Part shown: positions 38,056 through 46,717 of the stretch, piece by piece
Layout: every line of letters begins with the position of its first letter
How positions within the stretch are numbered: the first letter of the stretch is position 1
Assembly (NCBI RefSeq): GCF_026427715.1
Contig: NZ_CP107558.1
Location: 124,001-188,000, forward strand
Length of the DNA: 64,000 nt
Direction of reading: 5' to 3'
Source of the DNA: Methylocystis sp. MJC1
GTDB taxonomy: Bacteria > Pseudomonadota > Alphaproteobacteria > Rhizobiales > Beijerinckiaceae
The notes under the pieces: model-generated
Seen by the model: the letters and a program-made list of their open reading frames with translations, nothing else
What the model was told of the DNA's origin: nothing
The model's database searches: none
Made by a program: the position numbers and the translations under genes

Positions 38056-39117
38056 TCAGCTTCGTTCCTCAATGATGCGCGCGACCGCATCACGCAAGGC
38101 GCTCCAGCGGCGCGCGCCCTCGTCGGCGCCGAGCATGGCGAGCGCGACGATGAAGGGCAGGAAATAATAGACGACGCGGAAAAGAAGTAGCGAGGCGAGA
38201 ATGCTTTCCTGCGAGGCGCCCGGCAGCGCATGCAGCATCGTCGCCTCGAAGACGCCGATGCCGCCCGGCGCATGGCTGACGACGCCGAGAATGCAGGCGA
38301 GGACATAGACGGCGAGGAAAGCCGTATAATCGAGGTCGACGCCTGCCGGCAGCAACATGTAGAGCACGGCCGAGGCGGCGCAGAGATCGGCGACGCCGAC
38401 CGCGAGCTGCTCGACCGTCGATCCCACGCCCGGCATTTCCAGCACATGGCCGCGCAGGCGAATGCGCCGGGGCTCCAGCGCCACCCAGGCGCCATAGCCG
38501 GCGACAGTCGCAAGGATGAAGACTCCGGCCGCGACATGCAACGCCGTCGGCAGACGATCGACCGCGGCCAGCGATCCGGCCGCCTTCACCAGCGTGAAGC
38601 CGACGACCGCCGTCATGCCGAGCCAGAAGGTGACGCCGGTGATTACCGTGAGATTGGCGACCTGCAGCGCGGTCATTCCCACGCGCGAATAAATCCAGTA
38701 GCGCACGGCGGCGCCGGTGACGATCGGAAAGCCGAGATTGAAGGAGATGGCGTAGCTCGCGAAGGAGGCGAGCGCCGTCACGCGATAGGGCGAACAGTGG
38801 CGGATCTGGCGAAGCGCCGAGACGTCATAGCCCGTGAGCGCGAAATAAGAGAGGACCGTGAAGAAAAGGGCGGCGAGAATCTGGCCGCCGCTCGTCGCCG
38901 TCAACGCCTCGACGACGTCGGCGAAGCGGACATGCGAAAGGGTGTTCGTGAGGATGTAGGCGGCGACCCCGAAGAGCGCGAGGCTGGCGAGAACGCCGAG
39001 GATGTGGCTCGCCCCATGGGGAAGGCGATCCTGCAGCGTCTCGAAAAAATTCTTGCGCCGGATGACGACCGGCAGGCCGGAGTGAGACGAAATGGCGAGA
39101 TCCTCGTCTTGTTGCAT
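38056..39117 (-). CDS. UPF0104/flippase-like integral membrane protein
   Basis: A 353-residue protein with about eight hydrophobic helices, resembling the membrane (flippase) part of lysylphosphatidylglycerol synthase MprF, without the cytoplasmic synthase domain. Family landmarks include YAISFNLGFPIVTGAAVRYW and the C-terminal VSHAPGGIGVFEATML. Such proteins probably move lipids across the membrane. It lies just upstream of phoR in the same direction and may share its transcript, which could tie it to phosphate-starvation lipid changes. No experimental role is implied by sequence. Confidence 0.8.
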   Translation of the reverse strand: MQQDEDLAISSHSGLPVVIRRKNFFETLQDRLPHGASHILGVLASLALFGVAAYILTNTLSHVRFADVVEALTATSGGQILAALFFTVLSYFALTGYDVSALRQIRHCSPYRVTALASFASYAISFNLGFPIVTGAAVRYWIYSRVGMTALQVANLTVITGVTFWLGMTAVVGFTLVKAAGSLAAVDRLPTALHVAAGVFILATVAGYGAWVALEPRRIRLRGHVLEMPGVGSTVEQLAVGVADLCAASAVLYMLLPAGVDLDYTAFLAVYVLACILGVVSHAPGGIGVFEATMLHALPGASQESILASLLLFRVVYYFLPFIVALAMLGADEGARRWSALRDAVARIIEERS

Positions 39118-39239
39118 CTACCGCTCGTTGGAAGTGGGGCCGGTTCGCCACGCGAGCGCCGGCCAAAGACTTCGTCCTGAAAAGATGACGTCAGAATGAC
39201 GGGCAACCGCCTTTTAGCTTGGCGCCCGCGCCGGCTGAG

Positions 39240-40778
39240 TCAAGACAGGCCATGCACGAACCAGCGGGGATTATCGGTCTCTCGCCCGTAAAGCCCCTCG
39301 CGGAAGAGCCAGAACAATTGGCCGTTTTTATCCTGTGCGTGGAAATAATCCCGGGTAAATTGCTGCGGCGCATCGTCCCACCAGGGCGCCGCGATGCGCT
39401 CCGGCCCCTCGAAAGCGACGATTTCACGCAAGACCCGCCGCCAACGGAATTTGAGCGGCGGGCCGTCGGGAAAGAGCGCGATGGCCTCGATAGGCTCCGG
39501 ACGCTCGAAAAGCCGCAGCGGCCGCATCGCGCTTTCCGCGCATTTTTCAGTGTGGGGCCGAGGCGCGCCGAAGGCGGCCGGGACGGCGGCGATGGCGAAT
39601 TCCGGCAGATGCGCGGCCTCCGGGTGCAGCCGCAGCACGCGGCGCAGGCCGAGCCGCGCGCCGAGCCGGTCGAGAAGATCGCCGAGGTCTTCGTCGGTTT
39701 CGCCGCCGCGCGGCGGGGCGACGAAGGCCGTCTGCGGCGGCACCGCACTTTCTACTTCGGTCGCCGACAGTTGCAGCACGTCGAAGCCATAGCCGGTGTC
39801 GAGCCCCTCCTCCGCGACCGCTGAAAGACGCTCGGCCAGGAGGGCTGCAAGGCGGGCTGGATCGCGCAGCGGTCGGCTGGTTCCGGCCGTGATGCGTTTC
39901 ACCGCGCCGTCGACCCGGTAGAAAACCGCCTCCAGCCGCCGCGCGCCGACGCCGGCGCGTTCGAGCATGGGGCAGAGATCGCTGGCGAGGCGCGTCAGCG
40001 TCGCCGCGAGATCCTCCTGCCGGGTCAACCCGTCGGGAAAGCGCCGCTCGGCGATGAAGGCCGGCGCCTCGAAGCGCGGCGTGATCGGGTCGCGGATGCG
40101 GCAGGTGAGCGCGTCGAGCCGCGTCAGCGCCTGGGCGCCAAAACGCGCGGCAAGGGGCGCGCGGGGCCGCTCGAGGAGATCGCCGATGCTGCGCAGACCG
40201 GCGCGGCGCATGCCGGCGAGGGCTTCCCCCTCGAGCACCAGCGCGTCGATCGGGAAAGACGCAGCGAGACGGTCGAGCTCTTCCTGCCGCGCCTGCGCGG
40301 CGACGAGACGGGTGTTGGAGAAGCGCGCCAGCGCCCGGGCGAGGGCCGGCCCTGGCGCGATCGCGGCACGGGCGGCGAAGCCCAAAGCGCGCAGCCGGCT
40401 TTCGACGTCGTCGAGAAGCGCCGCCTCGCCGCCGAAAAGATGCGCGGCGCCCGTCACGTCGAGCAGCAGGCCGTCGGGCGGATCGGGCGCGGCGAGCGGG
40501 GTGAAGCGGCGGCCCCAGTCGGCGAGCCCCGCGACGAGCGCGGCGTCGGCTTTCGGGTCGGCCTCGGCAAGCGCCAGCGCGGGGCAGCGGGCGCGGGCGT
40601 CGGCGACCGCCATGCCGGGCGCGAGGCCGCGCTTTTGCGCCCGCGCGTCGACGGCGGTGAGCCGTTCCGCCCCCTTCACGCGGGCGTAGAGGGCGAAGGC
40701 CTCAGGCGCGGCGCCGCGACGGCGCCGCAACAGGCGGTCGGTCGCGAGCCTCGGCAGGAAGACGCTCAGGAAACGCAT
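39240..40778 (-). CDS. imuB: ImuB, Y-family polymerase-like mutasome protein
   Basis: A 512-residue Y-family relative. ImuB lacks polymerase activity itself and bridges ImuA, DnaE2 and the beta clamp in damage-induced mutagenesis. It starts MRFLSVFLPRLATDRL, then LLLDVTGAAHLFGGE in the palm region and helix-hairpin-helix-like LRSIGDLLERPRAPLAARFG. The acidic catalytic set of true Y polymerases is not complete, as expected. It overlaps imuA by 77 bases. dnaE2 does not follow, unlike the common imuA-imuB-dnaE2 cassette. Confidence 0.9.
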   Translation of the reverse strand: MRFLSVFLPRLATDRLLRRRRGAAPEAFALYARVKGAERLTAVDARAQKRGLAPGMAVADARARCPALALAEADPKADAALVAGLADWGRRFTPLAAPDPPDGLLLDVTGAAHLFGGEAALLDDVESRLRALGFAARAAIAPGPALARALARFSNTRLVAAQARQEELDRLAASFPIDALVLEGEALAGMRRAGLRSIGDLLERPRAPLAARFGAQALTRLDALTCRIRDPITPRFEAPAFIAERRFPDGLTRQEDLAATLTRLASDLCPMLERAGVGARRLEAVFYRVDGAVKRITAGTSRPLRDPARLAALLAERLSAVAEEGLDTGYGFDVLQLSATEVESAVPPQTAFVAPPRGGETDEDLGDLLDRLGARLGLRRVLRLHPEAAHLPEFAIAAVPAAFGAPRPHTEKCAESAMRPLRLFERPEPIEAIALFPDGPPLKFRWRRVLREIVAFEGPERIAAPWWDDAPQQFTRDYFHAQDKNGQLFWLFREGLYGRETDNPRWFVHGLS

Positions 40779-41634
40779 GACGAAACGCTACTCTTTCAGG
40801 ATCGAAGGCGATGTCGCGCCATTGCGCCGGGTCGATCTCGCCCGGCGCGCCGAGAAGGCCGGCGCGCGCCTTCAGGACCCGCAGCCGCCACAGGAAGGGC
40901 GCGAGAGGAGAAAGCGGCGGGCGCGCCGAGGCGAGCGGCGCCGGCTGGGCGCTGCGATTGGCGGCGATCTCGACTCGCAATTCCGCGGCGCTGGAGACGC
41001 GCCCGGCCGGCGTCCCCTGCGGCGCAAGAACGCCCAACGCGCCGCCGCGCCTTGCGGCGAGCAGCAGGCGCCGCGAGGCGGCGAGGTCATAGAGGCGGGC
41101 GTCGAGAAAAACCTCGGTGACGACCGCCGCGCAGGCCGGGCTTTTCAACGCCTCCTCCATGGCCCAGAGCGCCTCGCGCGGTCGGCGGACCTTGATGAGC
41201 GCGACGCGGGAAAGATCGACGCCCGCCGCCATGAGGCCGCGCCCATAAGGCAGGCCGAATTCGCGCGCGCTCATATCCTCGATGATGAAGACGAGCGCGC
41301 CGCCTGCGCGCGCCGCCTGCGCCCGCAGCGCCATGGCGAGGGCGAAAGCGGCCGCAGCGGGCGCGTCCGGCGGGCGGGCGGAGAAGATCTCGCTCAGGCC
41401 GCCGCGGCCGGTGGCGAAAAGCGGCGAGAGAAAATCATCGCCGTCATTGCGAGGAGCGTCAGCGACGAAGCAATCCAGAGCCACATCACTGTCCTGGATT
41501 GCTTCGCTTCGCTCGCAATGACGGGCGCGATCCTGCGTCAGGGGCGCGCGCGCCGCCGTTGCGTCGCGCGCCTCGATGGCGGCGATGCGACGGCGCAAAA
41601 AGAGAATGCGTTCCGAAACGCCGCTTTGCGACAT
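40702..41634 (-). CDS. imuA: ImuA (SulA/RecA-like) with an in-frame repeat insertion
   Basis: A 310-residue RecA-like partner of ImuB in SOS mutagenesis. Family features start around RGGLSEIFSARPP, with GALVFIIEDMSAREFGLPYG and RRPREALWAMEEALKSP. Residues ~37-65 (ARHCERSEAIQ...APRND) are encoded by a family A palindromic repeat (41441-41525) read in frame, so the protein has gained a segment foreign to the family. The start at 41634 has AGGA upstream and a LexA box 44 bases further. Confidence 0.88.
   Translation of the reverse strand: MSQSGVSERILFLRRRIAAIEARDATAARAPLTQDRARHCERSEAIQDSDVALDCFVADAPRNDGDDFLSPLFATGRGGLSEIFSARPPDAPAAAAFALAMALRAQAARAGGALVFIIEDMSAREFGLPYGRGLMAAGVDLSRVALIKVRRPREALWAMEEALKSPACAAVVTEVFLDARLYDLAASRRLLLAARRGGALGVLAPQGTPAGRVSSAAELRVEIAANRSAQPAPLASARPPLSPLAPFLWRLRVLKARAGLLGAPGEIDPAQWRDIAFDPERVAFRHAFPERLPAEARDRPPVAAPSRRRA
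41441..41525. repeat. Family A palindromic repeat, copy 2, inside imuA
   Basis: CCGTCATTGCGAGGAGCGTC at one end mirrors GCTCGCAATGACGGG at the other, with arms GAAGCAATCCAG and CTGGATTGCTTC inside. It matches the copy at 7630-7713 and sits wholly inside the imuA reading frame without a stop. Confidence 0.9.
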
Positions 41635-41677
41635 CGGTCCTAAAGCCCAGATCTGGAGAGAGCGCCCCTCGGCGCGT

Positions 41678-41692
41678 GTTCGATATTTGTTC
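41678..41692. promoter_or_regulatory. LexA (SOS) box upstream of imuA
   Basis: GTTC-GATATTT-GTTC, an exact GTTCN7GTTC, the LexA operator known for alphaproteobacteria. It lies 44 bases before the imuA start and so fits repression of imuA-imuB until DNA damage. Confidence 0.88.
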
Positions 41693-41873
41693 TCGTGTGG
41701 GAAAGAGTCAAGCCGGATTCAGAGAGCGCTATTTTCATGCGACTTGGCAGCTTGTCGGAAAAGCGACATTGGCGATGGGCATTCCACGCCAGCCCTGAAT
41801 CTTCTTATCTTTTCATAGGCTGGAACAGCTTTTGCTTGCCCTGCGGCCGTATGTATTCCCTGCGAGGACCGAC

Positions 41874-42104
41874 ATGCCCCTTTATGCGTATAGCTGCAAC
41901 GACTGTCAGGCCGAGTTCGAACTTTTGGTGCGCTCTTCCGACACGCCGGAATGTCCAGCCTGTGGGTCGGCCAAGCTGACGCAGCAGGTATCGCGCATCT
42001 GCAATGAAATCAAATATCCGGCCATCGCCCGTTCCTGGCGCCGCGCGGCGGCGGCCGAAGGCAATCTCTCCAATTTCAGCAAGGCCGAACGCGGGAAGCT
42101 CTAA
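41874..42104 (+). CDS. FmdB-type zinc-ribbon protein
   Basis: A 76-residue protein starting MPLYAYSCNDC, with two Cys pairs (CNDC and CPAC) forming a rubredoxin-like zinc ribbon. The family is named after FmdB, once proposed as a regulator of formamide/amide use; most members have no known role. The basic, Ala-rich C-terminal half is common. The ATG has GAGGACC upstream. It is transcribed away from imuA, and the region between carries the LexA box. Confidence 0.85.
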   Translation: MPLYAYSCNDCQAEFELLVRSSDTPECPACGSAKLTQQVSRICNEIKYPAIARSWRRAAAAEGNLSNFSKAERGKL

Positions 42105-42131
42105 TACGAAATCCGTTTGATTGGTTCCATG

Positions 42132-42236
42132 TCATTCCCGATCGCTCGCAAAGCGAGCGATCGGGAATCCATAGCAAAATCAGCGCTCTTGTGGTTCTGG
42201 ATTCCCGGTTGGGCTTCCGGCTCGCCGGGAATGATA
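42132..42236. repeat. Family B palindromic repeat, copy 3
   Basis: GTCATTCCCGATCGCTCGC...GATCGGGAATCCATAGC faces GGTTCTGGATTCCCGG...CCGGGAATGAT. It is more diverged than the two other copies and lies between the FmdB-like gene and the end of the SDR gene. Confidence 0.85.
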
Positions 42237-42247
42237 CCCACTAGGGC

Positions 42248-43009
42248 TTACCATGCCAGTTGCCCAGCAAGACCCCAAAAGCTGCCGTTAGGCGGCGGAG
42301 GGTCAATCGTTGCAAGGCGCACCGCTATGCTGGCGCCCTCCGCAGGCGATACGCCGCCTTGACGATAGCCGTTGAGCGCGGTTGAAACCTGTCCTGGCGA
42401 CGTGGCAAATGTTCTGACCGAGGTTTCTCTCAAGAATTTGGCATATTCCAAAGTGATCGAGTTCAACGCTGCTTTCGAGCTGTTGTAAGCAAGCCAGTTG
42501 AGCTTGATCAATGGCGGCTCCATACGAGCGGTCATGCTGTGCGAGCCAAGCGCAGCGGATTGATTGATGATGCGGCCATCTCTCGATTTCAAAAGCATGG
42601 GCAGAAATGCGTTTGTAACCATGGCCACGCCGAAGACGTTTGTCTCGTAAGTCTCGCGAAAGTCCTGCAACGTCGTTTCCGACGGCGTCTTTTTCTGATC
42701 TCTGGCAATTCCCGCGTTGTTGATCAGCACGTCCAGCCGGCCGATTTCGCCACTCACCCGGGTTGCAGCGCGTGAGACGCTGACCGGATCGGTGACATCT
42801 AGTTGAACCGAAACCACATCCCCACCCGCTGCGCAGAATTCTGCCGCAATGGCGCGGCCGCGCTCGGCGTCACGCGCGCCGATAATGAGTTTCAGGCCGG
42901 CCTCAGCGAGTTGACGGGCTATTTCAAGCCCGATGCCGGCAGTGGCCCCGGTTATGAGAACGACAGGGGCAATCTTTGCTGTCTTGTTGACGGAATCGAC
43001 CATTTGCAT
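42248..43009 (-). CDS. Short-chain dehydrogenase/reductase
   Basis: A 253-residue SDR. The cofactor motif is GATAGIGLEIARQ, the structural motif LINNAGIA, and the catalytic Ser-Tyr-Lys set is Ser in IINQSAALGS with YNSSK. The substrate is unknown. It diverges from a MarR gene that probably represses it; such MarR/SDR pairs often answer to toxic small molecules. Codon use and base composition here are a little AT-richer than the phosphate block. Confidence 0.88.
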   Translation of the reverse strand: MQMVDSVNKTAKIAPVVLITGATAGIGLEIARQLAEAGLKLIIGARDAERGRAIAAEFCAAGGDVVSVQLDVTDPVSVSRAATRVSGEIGRLDVLINNAGIARDQKKTPSETTLQDFRETYETNVFGVAMVTNAFLPMLLKSRDGRIINQSAALGSHSMTARMEPPLIKLNWLAYNSSKAALNSITLEYAKFLRETSVRTFATSPGQVSTALNGYRQGGVSPAEGASIAVRLATIDPPPPNGSFWGLAGQLAW

Positions 43010-43042
43010 GAGTGCTCCAAATGGTAACGTCTATTCAAATGT

Positions 43043-43097
43043 CCTTATATAGTGATCCTTATATATCCATTCGCTCGTTGATACAAGGAGCCTTATA
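43043..43097. promoter_or_regulatory. Repeated CCTTATA elements in the SDR-MarR divergent promoter
   Basis: CCTTATATA occurs at 43043-43051 and 43057-43065, 14 bases apart, and CCTTATA again at 43091-43097 next to the marR start. The gap between the two start codons is only 91 bases. The spacing suggests a MarR operator, overlapping AT-rich promoter elements. Confidence 0.5.
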
Positions 43098-43100
43098 CGC

Positions 43101-43523
43101 ATGCAGGATTCTTTGAGACTGGCGGCGCTGAGTCTCAAGCGCGCACAAATCGCGAAAAGCGGCGCATTCGATCGAAATCTCGCCAGCTTGGGTTTGACCA
43201 TGGCCCAATGGGTCGTGCTCGATCGAATTCGGGCTCATCCAGCGCAATCAACACACGCCCTCGCCAAAGCGAGTCTGATGACGGATCAATCCGTTGGCGA
43301 GCTCGTCGCCAAACTGGCGAAGCGAGGCTTGATCCAGAGGGTCGCCGGGCCGGGTCGATCGATCCGCCATCATCTGACCGATGCGGGAGCAGAATTGCTC
43401 GAAAAAGCCGCGCCCTTGGTGGCGGACGCCTTGGAGTCCGCCTTCGCGGGGCTAAGTCATTCTGAGATTGAACAGCTCATACAATTGCTCGACAGGATCG
43501 CGACCACAAAAATGGAAGTGTGA
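43101..43523 (+). CDS. MarR-family transcriptional regulator
   Basis: A 140-residue winged-helix repressor. The DNA-binding core reads MAQWVVLDRIRAHPAQSTHALAKASLMTDQSVGELVAKLAKRGLIQRV followed by the wing GPGRSIRHHLTDAG. It likely controls itself and the divergent SDR gene and is released by a small ligand. Cysteines are absent, so it is not an OhrR-type thiol sensor. Confidence 0.9.
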   Translation: MQDSLRLAALSLKRAQIAKSGAFDRNLASLGLTMAQWVVLDRIRAHPAQSTHALAKASLMTDQSVGELVAKLAKRGLIQRVAGPGRSIRHHLTDAGAELLEKAAPLVADALESAFAGLSHSEIEQLIQLLDRIATTKMEV

Positions 43524-43596
43524 TCCACCTTGCCGGGTGGATTAAGGCCACAACCGGCGCCGACAACTCTAGGCGCCCGCGACGCCTGTCGTCATC

Positions 43597-43872
43597 TCAA
43601 CCTTTCGGGTGCGCCGACTTTTTTACACGGATAGAGGGAAAAGTGAGCTTTGCCGTGCCGTGCTCGAAACGGCTTTGCGAAAGGAAGAGGTGAAAATCTC
43701 GCCCCGATAGCCGCGTCACTGGCTCGGGAATATCGACTTCATGAACAGTCTGGCCTGGAAGAGGCTTAATTGCCAGACTTTGGCCTTTTATCGAGGAAGT
43801 TCCTCGACGAGCAGCGGCGACGATCTTCCCCGCGGAGTCTGTAACCACGAGCATTTTCATGGACTTGTCCAT
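43597..43872 (-). CDS. Unknown protein, second gene of a two-gene unit
   Basis: A 91-residue protein (MLVVTDSAGKIVAAARRG near the start, RDFHLFLSQSRFEHGTAKL later) with no membrane segment. The ATG at 43872 follows GGAGGAG closely; a TTG at 43884 is an alternative. It lies 15 bases behind the gene at 43888-44214, so the two are probably one operon. I do not recognise the family. The fold looks like a short beta-rich domain. Confidence 0.6.
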   Translation of the reverse strand: MDKSMKMLVVTDSAGKIVAAARRGTSSIKGQSLAIKPLPGQTVHEVDIPEPVTRLSGRDFHLFLSQSRFEHGTAKLTFPSIRVKKSAHPKG

Positions 43873-43887
43873 CGGCTCCTCCAAACG

Positions 43888-44214
43888 TTAGACGTTGCCG
43901 CCGCCCTGGATGTTGAAATGCACGCCGCTAGAGCCCCAATTCGTAATGGTGACGCCGTAACGATAGTACGGATCCTGGCCCGGACAAGCCTGGGGAGGGC
44001 CATTCTCCTGAATGCACCCGATGGCATAATCGAGAATCTTAGACTGGTCTGAGATGACCAACTCACAGGGCGCCTCACCCGCAAGCGGGTGCGCCATGAT
44101 CCACTGAGCGCCGTTATCGTCTCCAGGATCGCCGTACCACATGTTCACACGAATTTGCTGTCCTGGCGCTAAGAAAAACGGTCCGTCGGCTGGTTGCAAT
44201 CCGTTGAATGACAT
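43888..44214 (-). CDS. Unknown protein, first gene of a two-gene unit
   Basis: A 108-residue protein without signal peptide or helix, rich in Gly, Pro, Asn and aromatic residues: [20 protein letters not shown] and [20 protein letters not shown]. The pattern suggests an all-beta sandwich. Three Cys are present. GGGAG precedes the ATG at 44214. No family recognised. Confidence 0.6.
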   Translation of the reverse strand: MSFNGLQPADGPFFLAPGQQIRVNMWYGDPGDDNGAQWIMAHPLAGEAPCELVISDQSKILDYAIGCIQENGPPQACPGQDPYYRYGVTITNWGSSGVHFNIQGGGNV

Positions 44215-44325
44215 GGTGCTAACTCCCGTATGCAAATGCGGCTAATAGCTTCTGAGATAGCTCAGCTCAGAGCGAAAGCCATAGCGACTTGCTCCTTTCC
44301 CCGCGCCCGCGCATATAGTGGCGTC

Positions 44326-46224
44326 ATGCCGCCCGCGCCCACCAACCGCCGCCCCGTCGCTCCCAAGGAAGCCCCGCAGGAACCCTTCAAAAGGGCCGTC
44401 GCCGGCGCCATGCGCGCCATGGCGAAAACCGCCAAGCTCGAAGTGGCTTTCGCGCCCGAGCGCCCGTCGCTCCTTGCCTCGCCCGAGGGCGCCAAGGCGC
44501 GGTTGACGGACCCGCCGCGCAAGCTCTCGCCGAAGGACGCGGCGATCCTGCGCGGCCAGGCCGATTCGATCGCGCTGCGCCTCGCCTGCCACGACGACGC
44601 GCTGCATCGGCGCCACGCCCCCGAGACGATGGAGGCGCGCGCCGCCTTCGACGCTTTGGAGCAGGCCCGGGTCGAATCGATCGGCGCGCGGCGCATGGCC
44701 GGCGTCGCCGCCAATATCGGCGCGATGCTGGAAGACCGCTACGCGCGCAGCCATTCCGAGAAAATTACGAGCCGCGACGACGCGCCGCTCGAGGACGCAT
44801 TGGCGCTGATGGCCCGCGAGCGCCTCACAGGCCTCGAGTCGCCGCCGCATGGCGCGAAGATCGTCGAATTCTGGCGGGAGGTCATCGAGAAGCGCGCCGG
44901 CGGCGATCTCGACCGGCTCGTCGGCGCGGTCGAGGACCAGAAGCATTTCGCGCAGATCGTGCGCGAGCTTCTCGCTCATCTCGACATGGCCGGCGCCGAG
45001 GCGCCGGAAGAGACCGAGGCGGACGAGGAGAGCAGCGAAGCGCCGCAGAACCCCGAGGAAAGCGAAGAGCCGCAGCAGGAAGAGGATCAGGCCAAGAGCG
45101 CCGCCGAGATGGAGACCGCCCTCGCCGCCGAGGACTCTGAGCAGGAGGGCGAGAGCGAATCCGCCGAGGCTCCCTATGGCGAGTCGGCGGAGGAATCGGA
45201 TACGGGCGATATGGAGGAGGCCGCCGACGCGCGCCGCCCCTCGACCACAGCCTCAGACCGCTCCGGCGCGGATTACCACGCCTACACCTCCCGCTTCGAC
45301 GAGACTGTGCGCGCCGAGGAATTGTGCGATTCCGAGGAGCTCGACCGGCTGCGCGCCTATCTCGACAAGCAGCTTCTGCATTTGTCGTCGGTCGTCGGCC
45401 GCCTCGCCAACCGCCTGCAGCGCCGGCTGATGGCGCAGCAGAGCCGGTCCTGGGAGTTCGACATCGAAGAGGGCATGCTCGATCCGGCGCGCCTGCCGCG
45501 CGTGATCATCGATCCGCAGCAGCCGCTCTCCTTCAAGCGCGAAAAGGACACGGACTTCCGCGATACGGTGGTCACGCTGCTGCTCGACAATTCCGGCTCC
45601 ATGCGCGGCCGCCCGATCACCGTGGCCGCGACCTGCGCCGATATTCTCGCCCGCACGCTCGAGCGCTGCGGCGTGAAGGTCGAAATCTTGGGCTTCACCA
45701 CCCGCGCCTGGAAGGGCGGCCAGTCGCGCGAGCTGTGGATCAACGAAGGCAAGAAGCCCAATCCCGGCCGCCTCAACGACATCCGCCACATCATCTACAA
45801 GGCCGCCGACGCGCCCTGGCGGCGGGCGCGGCGCAATCTCGGCCTGATGATGCGCGAGGGGCTCCTGAAGGAGAATATCGACGGCGAGGCGCTCGACTGG
45901 GCGCATCGGCGGCTCCTGGCGCGCACGGAGCAGCGCCGCATCCTGATGATGATCTCCGACGGCGCGCCGGTCGATGATTCGACGCTCTCCGTCAATCCGG
46001 GGAATTATCTCGAGCGCCACCTGCGCCAGGTGATCTTCGACATCGAGACGAAGTCGCCGGTGGAGCTGATCGCTATCGGCATCGGCCACGACGTGACGCG
46101 CTATTACCGCCGCGCCGTGACCATCGTCGACGCCGAGGAGCTCGGCGGCGCCATGACCGAAAAGCTTGCGGAGCTCTTCAGCGAAAATACGCCTTCAAAT
46201 GGCCGCGCCGGCGCCCGCGCTTAA
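44326..46224 (+). CDS. cobT: Aerobic cobaltochelatase subunit CobT
   Basis: A 632-residue subunit of the ATP-dependent enzyme (with CobN and CobS) that inserts cobalt into hydrogenobyrinic acid diamide in aerobic cobalamin synthesis. The C-terminal VWA domain has the metal site [13 protein letters not shown]; the middle holds a long Glu/Asp-rich stretch (about residues 225-310) typical of CobT. The start [10 protein letters not shown] (44326) is chosen because the upstream frame is intergenic. cobS often sits upstream in relatives but is not here. Confidence 0.93.
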   Translation: MPPAPTNRRPVAPKEAPQEPFKRAVAGAMRAMAKTAKLEVAFAPERPSLLASPEGAKARLTDPPRKLSPKDAAILRGQADSIALRLACHDDALHRRHAPETMEARAAFDALEQARVESIGARRMAGVAANIGAMLEDRYARSHSEKITSRDDAPLEDALALMARERLTGLESPPHGAKIVEFWREVIEKRAGGDLDRLVGAVEDQKHFAQIVRELLAHLDMAGAEAPEETEADEESSEAPQNPEESEEPQQEEDQAKSAAEMETALAAEDSEQEGESESAEAPYGESAEESDTGDMEEAADARRPSTTASDRSGADYHAYTSRFDETVRAEELCDSEELDRLRAYLDKQLLHLSSVVGRLANRLQRRLMAQQSRSWEFDIEEGMLDPARLPRVIIDPQQPLSFKREKDTDFRDTVVTLLLDNSGSMRGRPITVAATCADILARTLERCGVKVEILGFTTRAWKGGQSRELWINEGKKPNPGRLNDIRHIIYKAADAPWRRARRNLGLMMREGLLKENIDGEALDWAHRRLLARTEQRRILMMISDGAPVDDSTLSVNPGNYLERHLRQVIFDIETKSPVELIAIGIGHDVTRYYRRAVTIVDAEELGGAMTEKLAELFSENTPSNGRAGARA

Positions 46225-46375
46225 CCCAGCCGAAACCACGTTTCGCGTATGAAATCGGCGGGATTGGAAATGCCGCTACGACGTTAAAATTGCAACGAAT
46301 CCACGTCGATGCGCGTTAACATGGGCGCGCCAACGTCAACGAGCGCGCGATAAGCGTTGCTTGGGAGCGAGTAAG

Positions 46376-46501
46376 ATGGCGTTGGTGAGAAAAATACGCG
46401 ACGAGGCGCCCGAATTCGAGAAAATGGCCTGCGTAACGGCGCTTTGTGCCTTGGCGACGCTGCCGCTCGCCTTCTGCGCGGCCGTAACGATTTTCGGCTG
46501 A
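46376..46501 (+). CDS. Small single-helix membrane protein
   Basis: A 41-codon frame: MALVRKIRDEAPEFEKMACV, then a hydrophobic helix (TALCALATLPLAFCAAVTIF) ending at Gly-stop. GGAG lies nine bases before the ATG. A charged N-terminus and one helix suggest an inner-membrane miniprotein. It has no recognised family. The similar small protein at 59622 has the same layout without clear sequence likeness. Confidence 0.45.
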   Translation: MALVRKIRDEAPEFEKMACVTALCALATLPLAFCAAVTIFG

Positions 46502-46571
46502 GGCGGGGCGGAAATGCAAAAGGGAGCGGCAAGCGCTCCCCCAGTCTGCTGACAAACCTCCGAGGCGGCCT

Positions 46572-46685
46572 CGTCCTTCGAGACGCGAGCTTCGCTCGCT
46601 CCTCAGGATGAGGCCTAAGTGTTTGGCGAAGTTGCAGAAGCTCCTCATGCTGAGGAGACTGCGCAGCAGGCGTCTCGAAGCACGA
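46572..46685. repeat. Family E palindromic repeat, copy 2
   Basis: GTCCTTCGAGACGCGAGCTT with CTCCTCAGGATGAGG faces CCTCATGCTGAGGAG and GGCGTCTCGAAG. It is related to 15293-15400 and lies beyond the end of the SoxYZ-like carrier gene. Confidence 0.8.
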
Positions 46686-46717
46686 GGGGCGTCATCGCCA
46701 CTTTGGCGGCAGCTCCC

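Noticed and set aside
38031..38537. N-terminal extension of phoR by 169 residues
   Set aside because: The extra part is Ser/Arg-rich, has no membrane helix and lies wholly over the flippase-like gene in another frame.
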